DNA from: an uncultured Eubacteriales bacterium | GTDB taxonomy: Bacteria > Bacillota > Clostridia > Monoglobales > Monoglobaceae | Direction: 5' to 3' | DNA: 47,488 bases | Assembly: GCA_905201285.1 (NCBI GenBank) | Contig: CAJKNM010000006.1 | Location: 1 to 47,488 of the forward strand | Part shown: in pieces, positions 18,001-26,520 of the stretch | Numbering within the stretch: the stretch's first letter is position 1 | Layout: each line of letters begins with the position of its first letter | Translations under genes and position numbers: made by a program | Notes under the pieces: generated by a model | Seen by the model: the letters and a program-made list of their open reading frames with translations, nothing else | Databases searched by the model: none | Told to the model about the DNA's origin: nothing

Positions 18001-21000
18001 ATAGCCTGTTTCATATATATACACCGTCTGGCCGTTAGCTTCGTCTATCGCATAACCTTCTTTTGTATCATCCCATATTTTTCCGCACAGGCAAGCGTTC
18101 AACAGCCAGTCAAGCATATCGCCCGCCGGCTCGATATACTTTTTGTCTGTAAAAAAGTTATCATATATATCAGCAGGGTTTATGTCTGTTGCCGCATACA
18201 GATTATACTTAACAAGCAATATATCTTCTTCCGTTAAGTTTTCATTATTCTTATACTTCTCCGCGATTTCATTGAATTTCTCTATTGCCTGTTCAAACAT
18301 AAGCGTTTTATTCTCACCGTCTACCGTATAGGCATAACCTTCTTCACGCCTTTTTTTTGCGTTCTCCTGCATTGCTTCAACATTATCGTCTGAATTAACA
18401 TCACCCAAAAGCTGAGTCGGAATGTCGGTGGTTACCGTTGCGGTAACCGCTCCGCCGGTTGCCTTATCGGGTGTATATGTTGTTGTCACCTCAGCCTCCG
18501 CATTTGACGCATTGATTGTGCCAAGCTTAGTCTTTGTTACATTTCCGGCGGCATCCGATACCCTTGCCCATACCTGATATTCGCCGGTCGGCAAAGCGCC
18601 GTAATACAGCTTGTATTTCGCCGCCGCTCCGTTCTGAGCCGAAGCATTGTTCTGCATTATAAGGCTTGCATAAGCCACTCCTGTCGGGTCGCCGAAATAG
18701 CCGTTTTCGGAATATACGGGAACAGCATCATCGCCCTCGCCGTCATAACCGGTTATGCGGTTCCCCGCCGTATCCTCAAAGAAATCGGTATCGCTCGGCT
18801 CGCCCTTTGTTATCGCGGCACCCAAAACCGTAAGCGAATCGTTATCACTTGCCGATACGGTCATCTCGCCGTATTTCGCCTCTCTATCTTCGGGTATCTG
18901 AGAACTCTGTATACATTCTATTCTCGGTAGTTCTCTGTCAAAACAGCTTACATTAAAGCTCTTTTCGCCTACTTTTTCCTGTTTATCGGTTAGTGTCACC
19001 TTAACCTGACCGTTATTTTTAACAGTCAGCTTTAACACTCCGACCTCGCTTTTATCAACGCTGTCCGTACCGGAGACATTAACCGTAATATCCTCGGGGC
19101 GCTCATAGCCATCGGTTCGATAATACAGTGTAACATCGCGGCTTTCGGCGTTCGTCATACCGATAATGCCCGACATATCGGTGAAGTAAACCTCAGGTGC
19201 GGTGGTATCTGTGACAAACGAAACGTTCTTTGATGTGAAATTCTTACCCATATCGGTCACACCGAGCTCATACTTATATTTATAAACGCCGTCTTCAAAC
19301 ACGCCGTCAAAGTCACCTCCAAGCGGCTTTAATACGGTGAAGCTTCGTCCGTCTATACGCGAGGTTTTATATGAACCGTTCTCGCTTCGGGTTATATCAA
19401 GCTTATCGTCTGTATTGTCGCTGATTTCCGCTGTTATTGACTCAATATTGCTGAAGCTGTCTATAATATACGCATTTTCATCGCACGCGGGGTGTCTGAA
19501 TTCGGGTGAAACCTTTATTGCCGTTATCTCGGGTGCTTTAAGGTCAATTTTCATCTCATCGCTCTTGATTGTAGCTTCGTGGCCGAACTTATCTTTAAAT
19601 GTCACCTCGGCATATGCCGTTGTTTCGTCCTTAAATTCCGCCTTATCGGCATAGCTTTCATAGAAGTTTATGCTCTTTGTCGAGTTAAAGCTTGAAAGCG
19701 TAAAGCTGTCGGCAAGCTTATCGCCTATATAAAGCTTCATAACCGGTGCGTTTCCGCTTGAAAAGTCTATGTTCTTCTCGGTTGTGTATGCGCCGTCGCA
19801 ATACTCTGCCGCTGCATCGGTCAGATAATAGTTTATATCATACTCGGGATTCACACCCTCGCGTTTCTTATCAACGGTGAGCGTTCCTGTAGGCGCCGAT
19901 GAATCAAAGTAAAAGCTTCGCTGAATTATCTGTGTTTTGTTCTCGGGCATAAGCGTTATCTTTGTTAAAAGAGTATATTCGCCGTCGAACAGGTTTCCGC
20001 CGCCGAAATCCTTTTGGATTTTTTCAGCCGCAAAGTCAAATCCCTTAAGTTCGGCATTACTCGTGAACTTCTTTGTCTCTGACTTATACGACTTCAAATA
20101 CGATTCAACCGACAGGTCACCCGATGAACCCTTCTTCCAACCATAGGTCACTTCGAGATAAGACTTTGAATCAAGTGAAGGAAGTGTTATAGGATTAAGC
20201 AATATACTGTGCTTATCCGAAACAACCGCATCATTCCCCTTGCTGTCCTTCGCCTTATCCGAAAGCTCAAGATTAAACGAACGTGAAGCTGTGGTGATCG
20301 CCGGTGACTCGGCCCACTCGCTGCTTCGGTTACCCACGCCGTCAACGAACTGTGCAAAAACCTTCCAGTCGTCAAGCGAATTTTCTTTCGGCGTGACGGT
20401 ATATGTGCGTGTGCTGTCATTCCTGTTTCCTTCCTTAAGCGGCTCGTTTCCGCCGAGGTTTTTAAGGCGGTAATAGAACGTGTCTGAAATCGTTCCTATA
20501 CCTGTGTCGGTCACGTCAAACTTAACGTCAACCGCTCCCTTGCCGTTAGGCGATTGTGTAACTCCTGTTACTGTCGGGGCGGTATTGTCAAGGTACAAGC
20601 GTATATCTTTTTTATCTTTGTTGCTTGCTGTATTACCCGACTTATCCCTCACTTCATATTCAAGGAACAAATCATAATCCGCCGGATAATCCTTGTTTAA
20701 GCGAATATTATTTAATCTGACGGTTCCCTCACCGTCTTTAGAGCTAACCGAAAGCTCAAGCGGTTCTTTCTTCGGCTTTCCGTTCTCGCCGTAGCTTATA
20801 CCTAAATTCTGTTTGTTATTGTTTTTATCCCAATAAACGATTGAAATTTTGGCTACGCTGTCAAAGCCGCCATCATCGGTGAATGTAAGGCTTGCATCCG
20901 AGTCAAACGCCTTTGACCAATCTTTGTTTACAGTCGCTTTTTGGAATTCGGGCGCCTTACTGTCAACGGTAATGCCGATATTCAGCGGCATAAGGTCACT

Positions 21001-22740
21001 CATATCCTTAGGAATCTTCAAGCATGAGCCGTCTACCTCCATATCCGCGATATTTTTAAGCTTTCCACCGCTATATGTCAGCAAATCATTGTCGCAGACA
21101 AAATATTTATTATCACTGTCATATTTCCCCGCGAAGTTCAGCTTATACATATCATACCCGTTCACTGTCGCCGGTGTATATTTAAAGTAAAGCTCGGTAT
21201 ACGCATCGGATTTTACACCTCTGTCCCATGCACCCTTGCTGACGCCGACAACTCTTGCACCGACCAAATCGGCATATACATCGTTATTTGTCGGCTTGCC
21301 TTTTGCGTCATATACTCTAAGTTTAAGTTTTGTGCTTCCGTTCAAACAGCTTTTTTGTATCTCATCGTCAAGCACAATTCTGAAAATCGGGCATCTTTCG
21401 CTCTCAGATGAGAACATTATCGGCTGACTTCCGTTCGCGCCGACAATCTCGGCCGGAACCTCTCCGTACACATTGCACTTTCTGTCACTTGATGTCATAT
21501 TGCTTATCTGAGGATAGAACTTCATATTGTTATCGGTGAAGGCTCTCTTATTAAAGCGTGTATACGTGTCATCGGTTAAATATTTATCATTATCCATTGA
21601 CACCGATGTGCTTCCCGTCAGGGCGTTTCCCGCTATATCGGTTATATACTGAGTCCCCGAAAGGCTTGACGCGTTAAGTTTAACCTTAAGCTCGGTCGGC
21701 ATCTCGGTATTATCGGGTATCTTATACTCAAATATAAGCCTGTCATCCTTCGCCTCTTTAAAGTCGGCTGTAAAGCTGTTGGTATTTTTATCATTATACG
21801 GCTCTTGTTTGTTGGTGGGGTTATATTCCGTCACCTTTAACTTAATCTCATTCTTTTTATTATTATCTATTTTAATATTCTCGTTAAACTTAACATTGAA
21901 CAGAACCGTATCACCGGGCCGAACGGTATAAACCTCATCACCGGCGATGTTCGTTGTTTTTCTGAAGTTTCTACCGTTTTCGATTCCGCACGAGCTGATT
22001 TCCGGCCCTTTTGTGTCACGAAGGAACACCCTGATCTTCTGAACCGAGCTTCCGTTCCACTTTTTAAGTCCCTTTCTTGATGAACGAACGTTCATAATCA
22101 TTCTGGTTATGTCAGAGTTAAGTTTCTGCCAGTCGGTATAGACGGTACGCGTTCCGTCATACCAATTCTCCTGAGTTGTTATCTCCTGTTGGATACTTGA
22201 CTTTCCCGAGGCATAAAACCTAAGATTTATCACGCCCCTGTGCTTATTTGTCGTTCCCTTATAGTTATCGGTCTCCGCCGCTATAGCCACCTCTAAATCG
22301 CCCTTTTTTATAAGCTTTTTCAGATTGCTGTCAAAGTTCGCCGCAAAGTCAACCTTATAATTGTTCTTGTCGCTTGAATCATTATACACGGCATAGAGAT
22401 ACTTTCCGCCGCCGAGTGACGCGCCGTATTCCGACTGTATAGTGTCATAGACAAGTTTTGTGTTCTTACTAAAGCCGTCATAATAATCCTGACCTCTGTA
22501 ATACTTAAAATTCTTAAAAACCGATTTTTCGCTTGAAATATTCTCAACCTTTTCGTTATCACCGGCCTTAAGTATCCTGTCCTCGCTGAGCCCGACCGTT
22601 CCCCAGCCCTTTGACGCATCGCGCCATGATATTTCGGCTCTGCCGCTGAAGTCCTTGTGACCCGCAAACACCGTCAGCGGAACCGTTCCGATAATCATAA
22701 CCGCCGTCAATGTAAGGCTTAAAAATCGTTTTTTCTTCAT
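15028..22740 (-). CDS. 2570-aa secreted multi-Ig-like-domain protein
   Basis: The product is a giant exported protein without a recognised enzyme domain. A signal peptide (about 1-26, ending VFA) is followed by a unique N-terminal region, then roughly a dozen Ig-like modules whose boundaries are marked by patterns such as DNTAP, DRTAP, IDKEAP and IDKVKP. A helical, non-Ig insert occupies about residues 1447-1717; it contains LLGDVNSDDNVEA, which recalls a dockerin calcium loop but lacks a clear second half. There is no SLH domain, sortase motif or C-terminal membrane anchor, so it is probably held by a partner, the SLH protein being the obvious candidate. Its ATG overlaps the TetR gene stop by four bases, implying coupled translation. 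Confidence 0.8.
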   Translation of the reverse strand: MKKKRFLSLTLTAVMIIGTVPLTVFAGHKDFSGRAEISWRDASKGWGTVGLSEDRILKAGDNEKVENISSEKSVFKNFKYYRGQDYYDGFSKNTKLVYDTIQSEYGASLGGGKYLYAVYNDSSDKNNYKVDFAANFDSNLKKLIKKGDLEVAIAAETDNYKGTTNKHRGVINLRFYASGKSSIQQEITTQENWYDGTRTVYTDWQKLNSDITRMIMNVRSSRKGLKKWNGSSVQKIRVFLRDTKGPEISSCGIENGRNFRKTTNIAGDEVYTVRPGDTVLFNVKFNENIKIDNNKKNEIKLKVTEYNPTNKQEPYNDKNTNSFTADFKEAKDDRLIFEYKIPDNTEMPTELKVKLNASSLSGTQYITDIAGNALTGSTSVSMDNDKYLTDDTYTRFNKRAFTDNNMKFYPQISNMTSSDRKCNVYGEVPAEIVGANGSQPIMFSSESERCPIFRIVLDDEIQKSCLNGSTKLKLRVYDAKGKPTNNDVYADLVGARVVGVSKGAWDRGVKSDAYTELYFKYTPATVNGYDMYKLNFAGKYDSDNKYFVCDNDLLTYSGGKLKNIADMEVDGSCLKIPKDMSDLMPLNIGITVDSKAPEFQKATVNKDWSKAFDSDASLTFTDDGGFDSVAKISIVYWDKNNNKQNLGISYGENGKPKKEPLELSVSSKDGEGTVRLNNIRLNKDYPADYDLFLEYEVRDKSGNTASNKDKKDIRLYLDNTAPTVTGVTQSPNGKGAVDVKFDVTDTGIGTISDTFYYRLKNLGGNEPLKEGNRNDSTRTYTVTPKENSLDDWKVFAQFVDGVGNRSSEWAESPAITTASRSFNLELSDKAKDSKGNDAVVSDKHSILLNPITLPSLDSKSYLEVTYGWKKGSSGDLSVESYLKSYKSETKKFTSNAELKGFDFAAEKIQKDFGGGNLFDGEYTLLTKITLMPENKTQIIQRSFYFDSSAPTGTLTVDKKREGVNPEYDINYYLTDAAAEYCDGAYTTEKNIDFSSGNAPVMKLYIGDKLADSFTLSSFNSTKSINFYESYADKAEFKDETTAYAEVTFKDKFGHEATIKSDEMKIDLKAPEITAIKVSPEFRHPACDENAYIIDSFSNIESITAEISDNTDDKLDITRSENGSYKTSRIDGRSFTVLKPLGGDFDGVFEDGVYKYKYELGVTDMGKNFTSKNVSFVTDTTAPEVYFTDMSGIIGMTNAESRDVTLYYRTDGYERPEDITVNVSGTDSVDKSEVGVLKLTVKNNGQVKVTLTDKQEKVGEKSFNVSCFDRELPRIECIQSSQIPEDREAKYGEMTVSASDNDSLTVLGAAITKGEPSDTDFFEDTAGNRITGYDGEGDDAVPVYSENGYFGDPTGVAYASLIMQNNASAQNGAAAKYKLYYGALPTGEYQVWARVSDAAGNVTKTKLGTINASNAEAEVTTTYTPDKATGGAVTATVTTDIPTQLLGDVNSDDNVEAMQENAKKRREEGYAYTVDGENKTLMFEQAIEKFNEIAEKYKNNENLTEEDILLVKYNLYAATDINPADIYDNFFTDKKYIEPAGDMLDWLLNACLCGKIWDDTKEGYAIDEANGQTVYIYETGYNDEVQKLWDIFRANGLPFESGEVKPGEPGQSKPVIDVPSMGGCDVIDLKNYPADIDTYVVPSDVDKSKLKDSGDKDENGNILYENPFSSYGNSLTYEQIIETLEAVKRLQTIRAEVIEAAADKYAISYMSINGTSAFSTEHKLTFTDNVNKTYALVDEMGRKQSLPIKIDWIDHSMPYVPQENIIFSVDGTTPLDKRYTNADSATVTVTLPNEGIFKEYRLKNIPSGAVADNAEDCRRFTLTVTQNGTVEFDVTNPAAGDTLYHQVYTIDRFDRTAPTYDVTYSPAKPSSGSCVNTDVTVSISNIKDNCSARNNITVTEESYTFDKNGEYTFTLTDEAGNETTVPIAVDYIDKNPTKLDVTFTSGNTPVEDGAFTTTTEDSDYKNSTYTYVYNSTNYLNHDVEAVVSYKGMPVGLINIDNGDEYKFTYTAPNGSKGTVVIKGMKIDKEAPTAAVTYNHVSASSGKKDYVEASVKLTDNVSDSTNITLSSVTGRDNSGKEYKISDVNNNTVRFDNNGFTNLVYKDGAGNTTEVRLNVTNLDRTPPRAFISYSSETPTNSDVVATITLDKLADYQILEQKEDGTLNRIKDYTNSYAATIDYTFEDNGTKVFRFRDMSGNETDYLLATVTNIDKVKPELSAKVISDKMVADDGTLKDFPGAATIELTVKSAGDVLDGQNDTVFIENAAQSKYHSVMNNGRYNFKYRDAAGNFDTLYVDVTQIDTEKPTATDSGNPISWTNTAPTITVTAEPKTNGKGTKTFIVQNGKEQESVTFTPTENGKYSFLVKDAIGNTNTYDVNVDHVDLNAPKLVIDKNNVYGGYRDIYVKPGEFDKTAFEAVTVEDTESGAKNSKAAVVYDPLFNENTPGSYKFTFSGEDKAGNKTTLERTVCVIGEDDVFAKINGNILIPNGQTEYALGDKLTLSFMNAESAGNKVSYAFEKGFYNGAQMKGKNFKKLVSSDSTIELKPESTGMYTLFVQTENRKVMVMYVFIAG

Positions 22741-23465
22741 ACCAATACCTCCATATTAGTTTTATTTGAATCAAGGTTCAGTTCAAAGTCATACTTCATC
22801 GCAAGGGCACGAAAAAGCTCTTGCATAACATTGTTTGCTATACTTCTGACATCTATCTTCATCATATAGTCAATCACCTGTTTTTGTTCCTCAACAGGCA
22901 CCGAATATGCCCCGAGGCTCATCGTTAAAAACCTTTGAAGCTTCTTCTCAAGCGTAAAATATTTATCGCACTTTTTCGCCATATAGCTTCGCATTATCCC
23001 CGACGTTCCGATATCCAGCTCATAAAAATCGCTCTCGCTGTATTCGGGAAGATACGGCTTGAAAATTTTATAAAGCTCGGTCGATGTTTTCTGAACAATA
23101 TACTTCGCCGTCTCGGGGAAAGAGTATGCCTCGGTATAAATCTCCCGAAGGTTCTCGTTAAGCTCGGTAAGCGTCATCTGAATAGATGTTTCGACCGCAT
23201 ATATGTATATGGGTTTTAACCCATAATCCACTATTTTCCGCGCCATTCCGAACTGGTTTCCGAACATAAATTCAATCAATTCCATCAAAACCCCGCTCTT
23301 TGAATGAAACAGGTTCTGAAACGAACTGTTTGAAACTCCCGACTCTTTGGCTATCTCTGCCATGGTTGTGCTTAAATATCCCTTCTCAATAAAAAGCCTC
23401 ACACAAACCGATAAAATCCGCTTGCGTGTCTCTGCGCTATCTCTTCTCATTGCTATCGCAATCAC
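22737..23465 (-). CDS. TetR/AcrR-family transcriptional regulator
   Basis: The N-terminus is a TetR DNA-binding domain: RKRILSVCVRLFIEKGYLSTTMAEIAKESGVSNSSFQNLFHSK spans a typical helix-turn-helix, but is stated here only as residues about 13-55. The rest is a helical ligand-binding domain of unknown specificity. Length is 242 residues from the GTG; an internal ATG at 23450 would give 237 and fits the usual TetR start better, but its spacing from the GGAG is long. The stop overlaps the start of the giant surface gene, so this is the first gene of a three-gene operon and probably regulates it. It is divergent from the V-ATPase operon and an inverted repeat lies between. Confidence 0.85.
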   Translation of the reverse strand: MIAIAMRRDSAETRKRILSVCVRLFIEKGYLSTTMAEIAKESGVSNSSFQNLFHSKSGVLMELIEFMFGNQFGMARKIVDYGLKPIYIYAVETSIQMTLTELNENLREIYTEAYSFPETAKYIVQKTSTELYKIFKPYLPEYSESDFYELDIGTSGIMRSYMAKKCDKYFTLEKKLQRFLTMSLGAYSVPVEEQKQVIDYMMKIDVRSIANNVMQELFRALAMKYDFELNLDSNKTNMEVLV

Positions 23466-23537
23466 TCCATCCTATGTTATGCAGAAAAATCAATATATAT
23501 TTTGCTTTTGCGTCACAAAAAATTCATAAAAAAATGC

Positions 23538-23566
23538 TTGACAAACAAATAACAATATGATATTAT
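23538..23566 (+). promoter_or_regulatory. Sigma-A promoter of the V-ATPase operon
   Basis: TTGACA and TATTAT are separated by 17 bases, a near-perfect sigma-A promoter. Transcription would begin near 23573, about 145 bases before the first gene. A second -10 match (TATAAT, 23648-23653) has only a poor -35. Confidence 0.75.
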
Positions 23567-23569
23567 TTG
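23546..23569. promoter_or_regulatory. Inverted repeat over the V-ATPase promoter, candidate TetR operator
   Basis: CAAATAA (23546-23552) and TTATTTG (23563-23569) form 7-bp perfect arms separated by ten bases. The repeat covers the spacer and -10 element of the promoter. Size and place suit a TetR-family operator, but A/T-rich inverted repeats also occur by chance. Confidence 0.35.
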
Positions 23570-23653
23570 AATAAATTGAGGGAATACTTTCCTGAGTTGT
23601 CCACAGGTGCATAAAAACGCATTTTTGGTTTATAATTTAATATAGCGTATAAT

Positions 23654-23690
23654 GGGAGCCAGCTGTCTGTAGAGGATGCGCTCCCTTTTT
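23654..23690 (+). promoter_or_regulatory. Terminator-like hairpin in V-ATPase leader, candidate riboswitch or attenuator
   Basis: GGGAGC (23654-23659) pairs with GCTCCC (23680-23685) around a 20-base loop containing CTGTCTGTAGAGGATGC, and five T follow at once. It lies on the coding strand between a strong promoter and the first ntp gene, with no upstream gene on that strand, so simple gene-end termination is unlikely. An upstream small hairpin (23579-23593) could take part in alternative folding. The loop is purine-rich and unlike a plain terminator. The ligand, if any, is unknown. Confidence 0.5.
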
Positions 23691-23717
23691 ACATATTCGG
23701 AAAAGGAGGTGGAGATT

Positions 23718-24026
23718 TTGGCAACCGAAACAGTAAACAGAGTTCTTCAAAAAGAAAGGGAATCCGAAACGCGTATGGCTAACGCAAGGCTTGACGCAAA
23801 GCAGCAAAGCGACCGGCTGATAAAGGATTCCGGTGCAGAAGCGGCACAGATGATTACCGACGCAAAACAGCGGGCGGCGGATATTATTTCCGGCGCAAAC
23901 GCAAAGGCCGAAGCGGAGTATTCGGCGGCGGCCGAAAAGGCTGACAGGAAATGCAGGGAATTAAAAGAAAAAAACAGCGGTCTTAAAGAAAAGGCTGTTG
24001 ATATAACGGCAAAAATTTTGTTTTAA
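23718..24026 (+). CDS. ntpF: V-type ATPase subunit G/H (NtpF-like stalk)
   Basis: This small, highly charged, Ala-rich protein is predicted to be one long coiled coil and forms the peripheral stalk with subunit E, linking the catalytic head to the membrane motor. The TTG start at 23718 is preferred: AAAGGAGGTGG lies just upstream, whereas an in-frame ATG at 23676 lies inside the leader hairpin. This gives 102 residues, normal for the family. It is the first gene of the ntp operon. Confidence 0.85.
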   Translation: MATETVNRVLQKERESETRMANARLDAKQQSDRLIKDSGAEAAQMITDAKQRAADIISGANAKAEAEYSAAAEKADRKCRELKEKNSGLKEKAVDITAKILF

Positions 24027-24054
24027 GATCGGTCATATGAGAGAAGGTGTGTAA

Positions 24055-26040
24055 ATGGCAAAGCTTCAAATGCAAAAGATTGAAATAATCGCACTTTTGA
24101 AGGACAGTAAGAATGTAATAGAGCGGCTTCAGCGGCGAAAAGCCGTCGAGCTTATCAATATTGACGACGACAAGCTTATCAAAATGAACACAAGCTCTGA
24201 AATGGCACAGTTTGAAAGGAGTCTCGCGACGGCAAATTCCGCGCTTGAGATTCTTGATAAAAGTATCGGATATAAGCCGTCGCTTTTGGAAGCCTTAAAC
24301 GGCAGACACGCAATATCAACGGCGAATTTCGCCGAGAGGAAAAAGCAAACCGATAAAACTCTGTCAATGTGCAGAAGCATCACCGATTGCTCAAAAAAAA
24401 TCAGCGCATACAAGGCTGATTCGGTCAAGGCTCAGACAAACATAGATACTCTTAAGCCGTGGCTGAGCATGGACCTTCCGAGAGGTTTTAAAGGCACAAA
24501 GCGTACCTCCGCATTTATCGGAAGCCTTCCGGGAACAGTGTCGGCCGGTGAGGTCGAAGCCGCACTTTCAGGCAACACCGATACAGCGGCAGATGTTGAC
24601 ATTATATTTTCTTCCAAGGAGCAGACGGGTATGGTTATTGTCTGTGGAAAAGCGGACGAGGATACCGTTTTTGACCGCCTGCGCGATATGGGCTTCAGCC
24701 GAATAATGTCAGAGAGTTCACAGACGCCTATGGAGGAAACCGCCGCGCTGAAAGCGCAGATTTCAGACAATGACAAAAAAATTGCCGACTGTACCGATAA
24801 GATAAAATCCTTTTCGGACAAACGCGGTGATATAGAATTTCTGATTGACTTTCTCACTATGCGGCGTGACAAGTATGACGCAATAAACAAGCTCGGCGTA
24901 AGCCAAAGCACGGTAATAATCAGCGGGTATATCCCCAAAAAATATGTGGACGGCCTTATTTTGGAATTCGACAAAAAATATGTATGCGCCGTTAGCGTAT
25001 ATGACCCCGATGAGGATGACGATGTTCCTGTGCTTCTTGAAAACGGCGCGTTTTCACGCCCTGTCGAGGGAATCACCGAGATGTATGCAATGCCCAACAA
25101 GCGGGATGTCGACCCGAACCCGGCAATGGCATTCTTCTACTATCTGTTTTTCGGAATGATGCTGTCTGACGCGGGTTACGGCCTGATGATGATAATAGGT
25201 ACAACAATCGCGCTTAAAAAGTTCACCGTTGAGGGCTCGCTCAGGCGAAGCCTGACAATGTTCAAATACTGCGGAATCTCAACCTTGATTTGGGGTGCGT
25301 TGTTCGGAAGCTGGTTCGGCGACCTTCCGCAGACGATTGCCTCAAATTTCTTCGGCCGTGAAATCGCCACTACCGCACTGTGGTTTGAACCGCTGAATGA
25401 CCCGATTAAGCTTCTGCTTTTCAGCTTCGGTCTCGGAATAATCCACCTTTTCGTCGGTCTCGGCGTCGGCTTTAAAAAGCAATGGGATGAGGGCAGAAGA
25501 TTTGACGCAATATGCGACGTTATTCCGGTATATATGACGGTTTTGGGCGTTGCTCCTATGGCGGCATCAATACTCACAAGTGTTCCCGCCGTTTATATGA
25601 ATGCAGGAAAGTATCTGGCTATTGTCGGCGTAATACTGATAGTCCTGACCTCGGGCAGAAGCAGCAAAAATATATTTGCCCGATTTTTCGGCGGACTGTA
25701 CGGACTTTATAATACGGCAACGGGGTATTTGAGTGATATTCTTTCATATTCAAGGCTCTTGGCCCTCGGTCTGGCAACAGGAAGCATAGCGAGCGTAATA
25801 AATCTGATAGCCACAATGCCGTCAAATACGATTGTCAAGGCCGTATGCCTGATAGTTATAGGGATAGCAGGGCATACTGCGAATATGGGAATCAATCTTC
25901 TCGGTGCCTATGTTCACGCCGACAGACTTCAGTTTGTTGAGTTTTTCTCGAAATTTTATGAGGGCGGCGGTCGACCCTTTAAACCGCTGATGGCAAATAC
26001 AAAATTTATTAAATTTGAAAAGGAGAATATTTATGAATAA
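24055..26040 (+). CDS. ntpI: V-type ATPase subunit I (a-subunit)
   Basis: Subunit I is the membrane stator that provides the ion half-channels beside the rotor ring. The 661-residue protein has a soluble coiled-coil N-terminal half (about 1-350) and a C-terminal half with several membrane segments, including YSRLLALGLATG near residue 565, which carries the conserved Arg essential for ion transfer. The ATG follows a GAGAAGG site. Its last eight bases overlap the start of ntpK. Length is as expected. Confidence 0.93.
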   Translation: MAKLQMQKIEIIALLKDSKNVIERLQRRKAVELINIDDDKLIKMNTSSEMAQFERSLATANSALEILDKSIGYKPSLLEALNGRHAISTANFAERKKQTDKTLSMCRSITDCSKKISAYKADSVKAQTNIDTLKPWLSMDLPRGFKGTKRTSAFIGSLPGTVSAGEVEAALSGNTDTAADVDIIFSSKEQTGMVIVCGKADEDTVFDRLRDMGFSRIMSESSQTPMEETAALKAQISDNDKKIADCTDKIKSFSDKRGDIEFLIDFLTMRRDKYDAINKLGVSQSTVIISGYIPKKYVDGLILEFDKKYVCAVSVYDPDEDDDVPVLLENGAFSRPVEGITEMYAMPNKRDVDPNPAMAFFYYLFFGMMLSDAGYGLMMIIGTTIALKKFTVEGSLRRSLTMFKYCGISTLIWGALFGSWFGDLPQTIASNFFGREIATTALWFEPLNDPIKLLLFSFGLGIIHLFVGLGVGFKKQWDEGRRFDAICDVIPVYMTVLGVAPMAASILTSVPAVYMNAGKYLAIVGVILIVLTSGRSSKNIFARFFGGLYGLYNTATGYLSDILSYSRLLALGLATGSIASVINLIATMPSNTIVKAVCLIVIGIAGHTANMGINLLGAYVHADRLQFVEFFSKFYEGGGRPFKPLMANTKFIKFEKENIYE

Positions 26041-26503
26041 CTTAGGATTAGCTTTAGCAATAGCAGGGGCGGCTTTCGCCGCATTGTTCGCAGGTATCGG
26101 AAGCGCAAAGGGTGTTGGCCTTGTCGGCGAGGCTGCCGCGGGTCTGGTCAGCCAGGATCCGTCCAAATTCAGCAAGGCTCTGATTCTTCAGCTTCTTCCG
26201 GGTACACAGGGTCTTTACGGACTTCTCGTTTCGGTTCTTCTTTTAAGCAGAATCGGTGTTCTCGGCGGCGGTGCGCAGGATCTTTCAGTCACACAGGGAA
26301 TTATGTATTTCTGTGCATCCCTTCCCATTGCCTTCGGCGGACTCTTCTCGGGTATTGCACAGGGCAGAACAGCCGCAGCAGGCGTAGGCGTTATTGCAAA
26401 AAAGCCGGATGAGAGCGGTAAGGCAATAATTATGGCGGCAATGGTCGAAACATATGCGATTCTTGCTCTGCTTATCTCAATTCTTATCATATACAACATA
26501 TAA
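26033..26503 (+). CDS. ntpK: V-type ATPase rotor ring subunit K, Na+-type ligands
   Basis: Subunit K builds the membrane rotor ring; each copy has four membrane helices in two hairpins. The 156-residue product keeps the residues that bind Na+ in Enterococcus hirae NtpK: L55, T58 and Q59 in LLPGTQG, Q110 in GIAQG, and E139 in MVETYA. This supports Na+ rather than H+ coupling. The start at 26033 is chosen because AAGGAG lies seven bases before it and its length equals the family's; an upstream in-frame ATG at 26015 lies inside ntpI. It overlaps ntpI by eight bases. Confidence 0.94.
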   Translation: MNNLGLALAIAGAAFAALFAGIGSAKGVGLVGEAAAGLVSQDPSKFSKALILQLLPGTQGLYGLLVSVLLLSRIGVLGGGAQDLSVTQGIMYFCASLPIAFGGLFSGIAQGRTAAAGVGVIAKKPDESGKAIIMAAMVETYAILALLISILIIYNI

Positions 26504-26516
26504 CCAAAGTGCAGAT
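26499..26516 (+). repeat. Copy 2 of an 18-bp repeat
   Basis: TATAACCAAAGTGCAGAT, identical to 6796-6813, begins over the ntpK stop codon. Similarity stops at the repeat edges. Confidence 0.5.
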
Positions 26517-26520
26517 GTTC

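Noticed and set aside
18380..18420. Dockerin domain in the 2570-aa protein
   Set aside because: Only one calcium-loop-like stretch is visible; the duplicated second half is missing.
23597..23605. TTGTCCACA, one mismatch to a DnaA box, in the V-ATPase leader
   Set aside because: A single site far from any origin feature, likely part of the leader RNA.
23676..23717. Upstream ATG for the first ntp gene
   Set aside because: The codon lies within the leader hairpin and has no ribosome site; TTG at 23718 has a strong one.
26015..26032. Upstream ATG for ntpK
   Set aside because: It lies inside ntpI and would add six residues absent in the family; the ribosome site fits 26033.
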